From: Sphingobacterium sp. UT-1RO-CII-1
GTDB taxonomy: Bacteria; Bacteroidota; Bacteroidia; Sphingobacteriales; Sphingobacteriaceae
Length of the DNA stretch: 64,000 nucleotides
Direction: 5' to 3'
Assembly: GCF_026711005.1 (NCBI RefSeq)
Contig: NZ_JAPPVJ010000002.1
Coordinates: 744,001-808,000 of the forward strand
Shown here: in pieces, positions 1 through 7,243 of the stretch
Layout: the number at the start of each line of letters is the position of its first letter
Numbering within the stretch: position 1 is the stretch's first letter
Made by a program: the position numbers and the translations under genes
Notes under the pieces: generated by a model
What the model was told of the DNA's origin: nothing
Databases searched by the model: none
The model's input: the letters and a program-made list of their open reading frames with translations, nothing else

Positions 1-1410
1 ACATTTTTCTAAGGCGACTTCCGAGTGTAGAAATCGAGCTGCGTCAGCAGAACCTTGTACCTTAGAAGCACTGCGCTTGATCATTTCAGATTCAAATTCT
101 GTTAGTACTAGATCTCTAATGCCTACTGTCTTCCACTCATCGGTTTGACAACCACTAAAAATTGCACGCGCTAGGGCTAAAGCATCTAAGAGCGCTTGAT
201 TAGCTCCTTGTCCTTTGAAGGGACTCATGGGGTGTGCCGCATCTCCTATTAAGGTGACTGCTTGATCTTCATTAAACAATTCATCAGCTAATAGATCACG
301 ATCATAAACAGGATATCCGGATATCTGTTCCTCCGTAGTCGCAGCTATAATTTGGGGAATAGGAAGATGCCATGGGGTGCGCTTAACAGCCTCTTCCTTA
401 AGCGCTACAGCCCCCCCTGCACTCAATTGCTTAGCTGCTTCTTCTGTCATAGGAAAACTTAGTTGCCACATGATTTCATGTGCCGTATAAGGCATCATAA
501 AAATACGTTCATGACCGTTAGCTGTTTGAAAAACAGTGGCAGAATCGAGCAAGGTACTCTGTAAATCAGCAACAGCTAGTAGAGGACATATCCCCAGTAT
601 AACAATACAACCTAAATAACGTAATGGTTTAATAGTCTCACCTAACACTAATTGACGAACCGAACTTCGAATTCCATCAGCGCCAACTACTAAATCAGCT
701 CTCGTTTTTTTCACCTCGCCATCTACTAGAAAACTCAATTCGACACCGCCATTATCCTCTATAATATCAACTAGTCTGTGTCCCCAAAAAATAGCACCTT
801 CTCCACCAATTTCTTTTAAAAGAGCAGAGCGTAAAGACTGTCTAGCAATATGTACATTTGAACGCTTAGTATAATCTTTTGTACTTTCCCCTCCTCTGCA
901 TGCTCCCCCCCATTGTCCAACCACTTTTCCTTCCGGAGTATGAACAATATGTCGGGTAGAAATTACGCCCATATCAGCAATAGTTACACCAAGGCCCTCA
1001 ATGGCTTTACTTGCCTGTTGCAAAGTAAGCCCGTAGCCCTGAGCACGAGAAGAAAAATGGAGGTCACGTTCGTAGAGGGAAAAGGGAATACCGCGATGTA
1101 AACAAGCTGCAGCTAATGCTGTACCACCAATACCTCCTCCTACTATAGCTACATGTGGATACTTATTATAATCTGCAGAAACGGGTCCCGAAGATAGTAT
1201 CAAGCCAGTTCCATGACAATCTTGACAAACGTACAGCTGTCCTTTAGGACGAGTCGGTGGGTCTGATACCTCTCCTACTTTTACATACTGTTCATATGCA
1301 CTCTGATAAGATTGACGCACTTTCTTACGTAGTCTCCTGCTTTTTTTACCACGCCCTAAACATCGGGGGCATATCATCCGATTTGTTTCTTTAAATTCTT
1401 TTTTACTCAC
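1..1410 (-). CDS. FAD-dependent monooxygenase with N-terminal DnaJ-like zinc finger (partial, 3' end outside window)
   Basis: Reading the minus strand from 1410 gives 470 codons with no stop, running off the left edge. The N-terminal 70 residues carry two CxxCxGxG units (CPRCLGRG near residue 14 and CQDCHGTG near residue 62), the zinc-knuckle pattern of DnaJ, separated by a basic helix. Then comes a Rossmann motif VAIVGGGIGG (about residue 88), a central FAD motif GADGIRSSVR and the late FAD motif GDAAHP with KGQGANQALLDA. These are the hallmarks of the UbiH/PHBH-type flavin hydroxylases, which hydroxylate aromatic or polyketide-like substrates using NAD(P)H and oxygen. The substrate is unknown. 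I chose a GTG at 1410 behind a weak AAGAAG; an ATG at 1377, just before the first CxxC, is the alternative. The fusion is unusual. Confidence 0.85.
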   Translation of the reverse strand, partial: MSKKEFKETNRMICPRCLGRGKKSRRLRKKVRQSYQSAYEQYVKVGEVSDPPTRPKGQLYVCQDCHGTGLILSSGPVSADYNKYPHVAIVGGGIGGTALAAACLHRGIPFSLYERDLHFSSRAQGYGLTLQQASKAIEGLGVTIADMGVISTRHIVHTPEGKVVGQWGGACRGGESTKDYTKRSNVHIARQSLRSALLKEIGGEGAIFWGHRLVDIIEDNGGVELSFLVDGEVKKTRADLVVGADGIRSSVRQLVLGETIKPLRYLGCIVILGICPLLAVADLQSTLLDSATVFQTANGHERIFMMPYTAHEIMWQLSFPMTEEAAKQLSAGGAVALKEEAVKRTPWHLPIPQIIAATTEEQISGYPVYDRDLLADELFNEDQAVTLIGDAAHPMSPFKGQGANQALLDALALARAIFSGCQTDEWKTVGIRDLVLTEFESEMIKRSASKVQGSADAARFLHSEVALEKC

Positions 1411-1564
1411 TGTACTTCTTGTTTTCGTTAGTATATATGAGAAAGAAAATGTCGTAAAACAACCACCCCAGAATAATAGTATAGCCGTGAATAAGACAAC
1501 CTTTGCTTCTATATAGCGATATAAGCATTCGCTTTTTATTACTCTATTGGTACAAGCGAAGCTG

Positions 1565-1572
1565 CAAATTTA
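1565..1572 (-). promoter_or_regulatory. Candidate -7 promoter element for the FAD monooxygenase
   Basis: On the minus strand this reads TAAATTTG, matching the Bacteroidota -7 consensus TAnnTTTG. No well-spaced -33 element is visible. It would give a leader of roughly 150-180 nt that begins with a hairpin (TTCGCTT pairing with AAGCGAA, 1528-1560). Nothing else is seen between 1411 and 1702. Confidence 0.4.
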
Positions 1573-1702
1573 AAAACAAAAGATATGCAATAAGAAAAAT
1601 AAAATGTTTTATTTGAATGATAAATCGTTCATAATTCCAAAAATGAGAAGTACGAGAAGTCAAAAAAAAGTATGAATAGCAGTGTTTTTATTTTTTTAAT
1701 AG

Positions 1703-2506
1703 TCAGAAATTCAATGTTTTTTTGAGCAGTATATTAAAAGTGTTTTTTTGTTCACGCATAGATATGGAATTGCTGTTCCTACTACGGAATTGATTTATTT
1801 CTATTTGTCCACCCCGTAAGGTGTCTAACATGATACTAGAACTTTGAGTTAAGAAAGCTAAACCTTGTCTACTATCAAAAGTTTGTAAATCATGCATAGC
1901 CTGCAAATTACCATTTTCGACAGCCTTATGATACCAGTACTCAGATTGCTTTGTTTTTCTTATCGACCTATAAAGCAATCCTAAGTGGCGCATAGCCCAA
2001 GTATTTCCTTTATGCGCCAACGTCTGCCATAATGAAACAGCCAAATAATAATCTTTTGTGTCGTATGCTTTTTTAGCTTCAAAAAAACCGGGGGCATGCC
2101 GTTCCTCTATTTTCATTGCTCGAAACTTCTTCTTAATAGTATAAATCAGATTACGGTCCCCTGTCGAAACATGATCAATTTGCAAGATATCTATCTGCTT
2201 AATGTATTTATTTGTTTCTTCATACAGGCTTTGCACATGAACAGACTCGAAGTTATTCATATCGCTCAGTGCATATAAACACTGTATTTTAAGATATGAT
2301 GTAAAAAGAGTCCATTGTCCTAGTATTTTCTCGGCTTCATTAGCATAGATTAATGCCTGTGAATAGTTTTTATATTGAAAAGCCTTTTCAGCATCTCTAA
2401 ATACCGACCGCACTTTCATATGATTGTGTACATAAAAGGAAACACACAGACCAAATAAAACAATTGGGAGTATTATCTTTCTCATGGTAGTTTTAGTTTT
2501 GGACAT
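1703..2506 (-). CDS. Membrane-anchored TPR/Sel1-repeat protein
   Basis: A 267-residue protein with a short basic N-terminus and one hydrophobic segment (about residues 10-27), so probably anchored in the inner membrane with the rest in the periplasm. Two helical-repeat zones follow. Residues about 38-60 (FRDAEKAFQYKNYSQALIYA) look like a TPR-type repeat. Residues about 145-215 contain Sel1-like repeats (AYDTKDYYLAVSLWQTLAHKG, then AMRHLGLLYRSI and YWYHKAVENGNLQAM). Such repeats mediate protein-protein contacts. No enzymatic motif is visible. The gene is divergent from the GNAT gene at 2714 and stands alone. Function unknown. Confidence 0.8.
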   Translation of the reverse strand: MSKTKTTMRKIILPIVLFGLCVSFYVHNHMKVRSVFRDAEKAFQYKNYSQALIYANEAEKILGQWTLFTSYLKIQCLYALSDMNNFESVHVQSLYEETNKYIKQIDILQIDHVSTGDRNLIYTIKKKFRAMKIEERHAPGFFEAKKAYDTKDYYLAVSLWQTLAHKGNTWAMRHLGLLYRSIRKTKQSEYWYHKAVENGNLQAMHDLQTFDSRQGLAFLTQSSSIMLDTLRGGQIEINQFRSRNSNSISMREQKNTFNILLKKTLNF

Positions 2507-2558
2507 ATTAAGTTATTTCCGTTATTTTAAATTCAGCAACACAGAGTTTTTTAGAAAA

Positions 2559-2650
2559 ACCTAATAGGTAAATAAACATATTGTAAATGTACATCAGATA
2601 AGCTATGCGAATCAATACCTAACAATAGGTATTTTTTGTACATTACCTAG
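2559..2650. promoter_or_regulatory. Cluster of TAGGTA/TACCTA palindromes in a divergent intergenic region
   Basis: Between the Sel1-repeat gene and the GNAT gene there are three related sites: acctaataggta near 2561, a perfect hairpin palindrome AATACCTA-acaa-TAGGTATT at 2614-2633, and attacctaggg near 2641. The spacing and the palindromic character suggest a regulator-binding region for one or both divergent genes. No regulator can be assigned. Confidence 0.3.
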
Positions 2651-2713
2651 GGCTATATTAATTAAACAAGAAACGTTAATTAAATATAAATAACATTCAC
2701 TATTCTATAAAAT

Positions 2714-3196
2714 ATGATATTTAGAAATCCAGTTCTAGACGATTTACAAACAATAAATAGCATAGAAAATCTTTGCTTTCCAGTTGACGAAGCCGCCTCT
2801 TTAGATGCCTTCCACGAACGGTTAAAGTTTTTTTCAAAACACTTCTGGCTACTTGAAATTGAAGGAGAAATTGTTGGATATATTAATGGAATGGTTTCTA
2901 ATCAAAAAACCATTGAAGACGAAATGTTTCAGAAAGCAGACCTACATGATGAAAATGGTATATGGCAAAGTGTATTTGGGTTGGCAGTTAAGCAGGAATA
3001 TAGAAAAAAAGGCTATGCGGCCAAGCTACTTGAATATATGATTGCTCAGGCTAAAGAACAACACAGGAGAGGTGTAATACTAACTTGTAAAGAACACCTC
3101 CTAATGTATTATAAAAAGTTTGGCTTTATAGACTTAGGTATTTCTTCATCCATGCATGGAGGTGCTGTTTGGCATGATATGGTGCTAGAGCTTTAA
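2714..3196 (+). CDS. GNAT-family N-acetyltransferase
   Basis: A 160-residue single-domain GNAT protein, the normal length for the fold. The N-terminus IFRNPVLDDLQTINSIEN is the usual first strand and helix. Motif A for acetyl-CoA binding is visible at about residues 95-115 (LAVKQEYRKKGYAAKLLEYM, with the R/Q-x-x-G-x-G/A loop as RKKGYA). The C-terminal strand KKFGFIDLGIS is the classical yKkfGF element. It would transfer an acetyl group from acetyl-CoA to an amine, but the acceptor is unknown. It ends in a shared terminator with the convergent acetyltransferase at 3310. Confidence 0.85.
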   Translation: MIFRNPVLDDLQTINSIENLCFPVDEAASLDAFHERLKFFSKHFWLLEIEGEIVGYINGMVSNQKTIEDEMFQKADLHDENGIWQSVFGLAVKQEYRKKGYAAKLLEYMIAQAKEQHRRGVILTCKEHLLMYYKKFGFIDLGISSSMHGGAVWHDMVLEL

Positions 3197-3228
3197 TATA
3201 AACTAGGGAAAGCTGGGCTATAGAGAAT

Positions 3229-3260
3229 AAAATAGGGCTCGAAAATTCGAACCCTATTTT
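3229..3260. terminator. Bidirectional terminator hairpin
   Basis: A stem AAAATAGGG/CCCTATTTT continued by TCGAA/TTCGA around a short loop, with an A-tract on the left and a T-rich tail on the right. It lies between the convergent GNAT gene (ending 3196) and CatB-like gene (ending 3310), so it can serve both. Confidence 0.75.
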
Positions 3261-3309
3261 ACTTTTATTATACCTCATTCACAGACAAAACAATAGTATT
3301 GCCCTATTA

Positions 3310-3951
3310 TTACTCATTATATACTTTAATAGCTTGTTTTAATTGCTCAATATTATTAGACGCTAAAAAAGGAAGCAATGCATTGAACTTATCCTCATTC
3401 CACTCGTATATCTTTAGATCTAAGAGTGAGGCTATTATTTCTTCATTGAATCGATACTTTACAAATCGTGCAGGATTACCTGCAACAATAGTATATGGTG
3501 CAACATCTTTCGTGACTACTGCACCCGATGCCACAATCGCCCCCTCACCGATTCGTATTCCTGGCATAATCATAGCCCTCATACCGATCCACGCGCCATC
3601 TTCAATAATAGTGTCACCGCTCTTCTGATACGACTCTGCAATATATTCTGCATAAGGATATAAACTAAACCAATCAACACGGTGCGTATTATTGCCTCCC
3701 ATTAGTATAACAACTTCCGCCGCAATACAAACGTAAGAACCAATATAAAGTTGATCTATCTCCCATTGAGGTTGCCAATTATCCAAACTATATTGGTCGC
3801 CATACAGGTAACGCACAACACTATCTTCAAAAGAATCTGTCCAGGCATTACTATAATAGCTACTTGTTCCTTTAATATGAATATTTGGGTTTTTCACGGT
3901 TTCATGTAAATACTCAACAATAGACCAATGCTTTACTTTATCTTTAATCAT
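3310..3951 (-). CDS. CatB/Vat-type hexapeptide acetyltransferase (xenobiotic acetyltransferase family)
   Basis: A 213-residue left-handed beta-helix acyltransferase of the XAT family. The sequence shows the family opening (HWSIVEYL), the catalytic-His loop NNTHRVDWFSLYPY at about residues 88-101, and hexapeptide turns (IIEDGAWIGMRAMIMPGIRIGEGAIVASGAVVTKDV) ending in the conserved AGNPARFVKYRF. Members are acetyl-CoA-dependent O-acetyltransferases of chloramphenicol or streptogramin, but most chromosomal copies have unknown substrates. It lies 91 nt downstream of the asparagine-synthetase-like gene on the same strand, so it may belong to that operon, either as a tailoring or a self-protection step (inference). 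Confidence 0.85.
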   Translation of the reverse strand: MIKDKVKHWSIVEYLHETVKNPNIHIKGTSSYYSNAWTDSFEDSVVRYLYGDQYSLDNWQPQWEIDQLYIGSYVCIAAEVVILMGGNNTHRVDWFSLYPYAEYIAESYQKSGDTIIEDGAWIGMRAMIMPGIRIGEGAIVASGAVVTKDVAPYTIVAGNPARFVKYRFNEEIIASLLDLKIYEWNEDKFNALLPFLASNNIEQLKQAIKVYNE

Positions 3952-4042
3952 TAACTATATGTTATTCATCAATAAATCTTTTGATTTAATATGAAATCAA
4001 ATCTACAAATAAAGATTCAAGGAGAATGATATAACATATAAT

Positions 4043-5995
4043 TTAAGCAATGAAATGATGCCAAAGTATATGAAGCCCTAAAATATGATTGATTAGCGCA
4101 TCTTTTCTGGTTAAAGAAACCGGATCAGTATCAACTTTATAGTTGTTCATAAATTGTTGTAACCGATCATAGTCAAATATTTTCGCTTCTCGTACCGTCT
4201 CTTCAGACATGTATTTTCTCAATAACGATTGTAACCCTTGCATCTTCCTTGGATCAGTGTGACCGGGAGGAGCCATAAAAGCAAATTTTTCTCTTTTATA
4301 TAAAGTTTCAGGTATGATATGTTTCATTGCCTCTCTTAATACCCATTTTTCAGTATTTCCATTTATCCGTAAATGTGGCGGGATATGAACCGCCATTTCT
4401 GCCACAAAATGATCAAGGAAAGGGGGCCGTGACTCCATAGCATTTGCCATGTCTACGCGGTCTCCACCCCAATTTAAAATTTGACACTCTAGCATTGTTT
4501 TACACCAGGTATATTGCGCTTTATCTAAAACATGTCTACCCGTCAATTGTGTACTATCAAACGAAGCAGCAATCTGTTGGATGGGGTCATAATCTGCCAG
4601 TTCATTTATTAAGTTATCATGAAGTAAGGGGCGGGCTATATCCAATGTTTTCATCCAAGGCTGTAACCATGAAGGTGTAAACCCACATACATCTTCCATT
4701 GCAGGATGGGAAAGGATTTCATCGGATAAGATTGCGCCTGTAAACAGCTTATTAGATTCATTCATTAACTTTTGAAATGATAAAGACTCTTCGGCACTAA
4801 CCCCTGTGCCTAAGCCATATCGTAACATATCTCGTTTAAAACTAGGATATCCACCAAACAATTCGTCCGATCCTTCACCAGTAAGCGCTATTTTACAACC
4901 AGCCTCGCGTACCCTTCTACTCATCAGCTTTTTTGCAACGCCTAAGGTGTTATAAAATGTACGCTCGGCATGCCATAATGTTTTCGCATAATTATCGCCG
5001 TACAAATCATCGGCTGTCAAAATGAGTTGCGTATGCTTGGCATGCACAGTAGCTGCCATTTCACGGGCTATAGCAGATTCGTCATACGAATCGTCATCGA
5101 AACTAATTGTAAAAGCACTTAGACTTTTCTGACTTAAAGAGGAAGCCATACCCAATATAGCGCAGCTATCAATTCCTCCTGATAAATAAGCAGCCACATC
5201 CTGATCTGCTTCCATGCGGACCGCGACAGCATCTAGTAATTGTTCTCTTGTATTATCTATATGATGTTGGGCGGATAAGCTTAAATCCCGGTCTTCTTGT
5301 TTTGGAAACTCTAAATCCCAATATTTCTTTTCACTTATCTGAAGAGTATTCTCATTGGCATCTATAATGAGCATATACCCAGGTTTTACGGCATGAATAT
5401 CCTGAAAAGCACTACTGCCACTTGACATAGTATGCATCAATTGATGCAACAACCCCTTACCTTCAAACTGAGGGGTAATTTGTGGGTGAGCCAGTAATGC
5501 TTTTATTTCTGAGCCCCAATAAATTGTACCATTCGTTATATGATAAAATAAAGGTTTCACTCCAAAACGATCACGTGCTAAGATTAATCGTTTACGTTGA
5601 CTATCAAATAAACTTATAGCAAACTCTCCACGTAGGTGTTCTACAAATTGAAGTCCGTATTTTTGATACAAAGGGACAACGAGCTCGTTATCGTTCTTGG
5701 ATACCAATTCATAACCTTCAAAAAGTAGTTTGGTGCGCTGCTTTTTAGCATCGTAAAACCTTCCATTTGCAGTTGAGATAATTCCTTGTTTATCAACAAA
5801 AATAGGACTGACGCTCTCAGGGTCACCATTAATATGTAAATATTGATGTCCTATTGCAATTCCTTGCTCTTCATTAATATATTGATAACTTCCATCATCT
5901 CCCCTATGCTTTAAACTGTAAAGCATAAGTTCCAAATTCTTCTTCGTATTTCTCGATAAACCTTCTGGTTTAAAATATCCTGTTATTCCACTCAT
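4043..5995 (-). CDS. Asparagine-synthetase-like amide/lactam synthetase with a degenerate glutaminase domain
   Basis: A 650-residue protein with the two-domain layout of class II AsnB: an N-terminal glutaminase-type domain (about 1-210) and a C-terminal ATP-pyrophosphatase synthetase domain (about 245-600). The synthetase half keeps the PP-loop SGGIDS (272-277), LTGEGSDELFGGY (371-383), a PFLD element and a late Lys in YKREKF. The glutaminase half is damaged: residue 2 is Ser (codon AGT) where the nucleophile Cys is essential, the usual AHxRL Arg is Tyr (GHQYL, 49-53), and VNGEIYN has become ANGRFYD (76-82). Glutamine hydrolysis is therefore unlikely. The same kind of loss occurs in beta-lactam synthetase and carbapenam synthetase, which adenylate a carboxylate and form an amide internally. 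It could instead use free ammonia or another amine. It follows the carbamoyltransferase-like gene by 14 nt. Confidence 0.85.
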   Translation of the reverse strand: MSGITGYFKPEGLSRNTKKNLELMLYSLKHRGDDGSYQYINEEQGIAIGHQYLHINGDPESVSPIFVDKQGIISTANGRFYDAKKQRTKLLFEGYELVSKNDNELVVPLYQKYGLQFVEHLRGEFAISLFDSQRKRLILARDRFGVKPLFYHITNGTIYWGSEIKALLAHPQITPQFEGKGLLHQLMHTMSSGSSAFQDIHAVKPGYMLIIDANENTLQISEKKYWDLEFPKQEDRDLSLSAQHHIDNTREQLLDAVAVRMEADQDVAAYLSGGIDSCAILGMASSLSQKSLSAFTISFDDDSYDESAIAREMAATVHAKHTQLILTADDLYGDNYAKTLWHAERTFYNTLGVAKKLMSRRVREAGCKIALTGEGSDELFGGYPSFKRDMLRYGLGTGVSAEESLSFQKLMNESNKLFTGAILSDEILSHPAMEDVCGFTPSWLQPWMKTLDIARPLLHDNLINELADYDPIQQIAASFDSTQLTGRHVLDKAQYTWCKTMLECQILNWGGDRVDMANAMESRPPFLDHFVAEMAVHIPPHLRINGNTEKWVLREAMKHIIPETLYKREKFAFMAPPGHTDPRKMQGLQSLLRKYMSEETVREAKIFDYDRLQQFMNNYKVDTDPVSLTRKDALINHILGLHILWHHFIA

Positions 5996-6009
5996 TAATA
6001 ATGTGTGTA

Positions 6010-7098
6010 TTATATAGTTTGTAATTCGTATTCTATTTTTGTTTCTTTTCGATCTTGATAAGGAATTCTATCAAAACAATCCAGTATGGCTATAAATAAT
6101 GCCTGACGTACAAAAACAGCTCCATGCGCCTGTGTGAAATACAAGTTATGATCTGTTTCATCCAAAGTTGAGTCTAGCTCATCTAAGCGTGCTAATGGGT
6201 GTAATACAACTGCATCTTTCTTCAGTTCACTCTCTGTATTTAATTTAAAGCTTGAGTCTAAAGAACGGTATGAATCACCCAAAAAAGCAATTGAGTTCAT
6301 ATAAACAACATCTAAATCACTTAGCACATTGTTAATATTATCAGTGATTTCGAATACAATTCCGGACTGTTCCAATAGATCCGACAACTCTTCACCGAGC
6401 GGGTTTGCAAGCTCTGAAACAACTGTTATTTTTCTAATGTTTTGCTTAAACAGTAGCGACATTCTTAAAAAAGAGTTCACCGTTCGCATACTCCCTGGGC
6501 TTCCCAAAATACCTAAATGTATCTGTTCCTCCTCTGGTAACTGTGCACTTTGCATTTGTGGTTTCCATTTCAATATGGCAAACCAATCAGCTAATGCCTG
6601 CGTCGGATGTTCTCCCGATCCATTTCCTGCATTGATAAGGGGCACCCTTAAGTTTTTGGAGATTTCAGCCAATGCCTCAGTTTCGGTATGCCTAATAACA
6701 ACGGCATCACCATAAGCATTAAACATTTCACCAATGTCTGATAATGACTCTCCTTTTGCAACTCCTGTATTGCGCGCACCTTCTGGAATACTTATAACCC
6801 TTCCGTCGAGGCGCAATACAGCACTCTCAAATGAAAGTCTCGTGCGTGTACTGGGTTCGAAAAATGCCGTAATTACAATTTGTCCTTTTAGAATATCATA
6901 TGTTCTGATTTTACGACATTCGAGCAATGCTGCAAACTTGCAAAGTTCACAAACTAACTCTTTGTCAAACTGATGAACAGCAGTAATAGATTTTCCTACA
7001 AGCTTTTTTAATAAAGAAAAGTTAATTGTTCCGTTTCCTAGTAAATCTGTTGGGTCAGGGTTTAGACCGCTAGACAACATTGGGTTGGTAGAGTTCAT
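6010..7098 (-). CDS. Aspartate-carbamoyltransferase-like protein with altered amino-substrate site
   Basis: A 362-residue carbamoyltransferase. The carbamoyl-phosphate half is intact: PSTRTRLSFE (82-91), Lys115 in AKGES, RH at 136-137, HPTQ (164-167) and Arg205 in GSMRTVNS. The amino-acid half departs from aspartate carbamoyltransferases. The R-x-Q-x-E-R segment that grips the aspartate carboxylates is replaced by MNSIAFLGDSYRSL (267-280), and the HPLPR loop is HPLAR (300-304). It also has about 35 extra N-terminal residues. I infer a carbamoyl transfer to a substrate other than L-aspartate. No regulatory chain (pyrI) or other pyrimidine gene is nearby; instead it sits between a transporter and an AsnB-like ligase in one operon. 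Confidence 0.85.
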   Translation of the reverse strand: MNSTNPMLSSGLNPDPTDLLGNGTINFSLLKKLVGKSITAVHQFDKELVCELCKFAALLECRKIRTYDILKGQIVITAFFEPSTRTRLSFESAVLRLDGRVISIPEGARNTGVAKGESLSDIGEMFNAYGDAVVIRHTETEALAEISKNLRVPLINAGNGSGEHPTQALADWFAILKWKPQMQSAQLPEEEQIHLGILGSPGSMRTVNSFLRMSLLFKQNIRKITVVSELANPLGEELSDLLEQSGIVFEITDNINNVLSDLDVVYMNSIAFLGDSYRSLDSSFKLNTESELKKDAVVLHPLARLDELDSTLDETDHNLYFTQAHGAVFVRQALFIAILDCFDRIPYQDRKETKIEYELQTI

Positions 7099-7116
7099 GA
7101 TATTAGTTTTTTGTTA

Positions 7117-7239
7117 TTACCAAATCTGTTTTTTTCTGTAATCATTAATTAGTAATACAATAAGTATTAAGACACTAAAAGCAATAATTATAAGTGATAG
7201 TATGATTAAGATTTTAATAAAATTCTCTGAAAACATCAT
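7117..7239 (-). CDS. 40-residue single-pass membrane miniprotein linked to the symporter
   Basis: A short frame reading MMFSENFIKILIILSLIIIA and continuing hydrophobic to a basic tail ending RKKQIW. It starts 4 nt after the symporter stop codon and fits neatly into the 145-nt gap before the carbamoyltransferase-like gene. The composition (one long hydrophobic helix, short N-terminus, positively charged C-terminal tail) is that of small accessory subunits of transporters. A second in-frame ATG follows the first directly. It may be a partner of the symporter. No homologue is recognised, so the call rests on position and hydrophobicity. Confidence 0.6.
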   Translation of the reverse strand: MMFSENFIKILIILSLIIIAFSVLILIVLLINDYRKKQIW

Positions 7240-7243
7240 TTTT

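Noticed and set aside
1411..1560. Upstream extension of the FAD monooxygenase frame, open without a stop to about 1560
   Set aside because: The added residues contain no ATG and no zinc-finger or FAD-related pattern, and the candidate promoter lies at its far end; it is probably leader.
2614..2633. Hairpin AATACCTA/TAGGTATT followed by T residues, resembling a terminator
   Set aside because: It lies in a divergent region with no gene reading into it on the plus strand, so a regulatory palindrome is more likely.
4043..7098. Ordinary asparagine synthetase and pyrB
   Set aside because: The glutaminase nucleophile and the aspartate-binding residues are missing, and no pyrimidine genes are adjacent.
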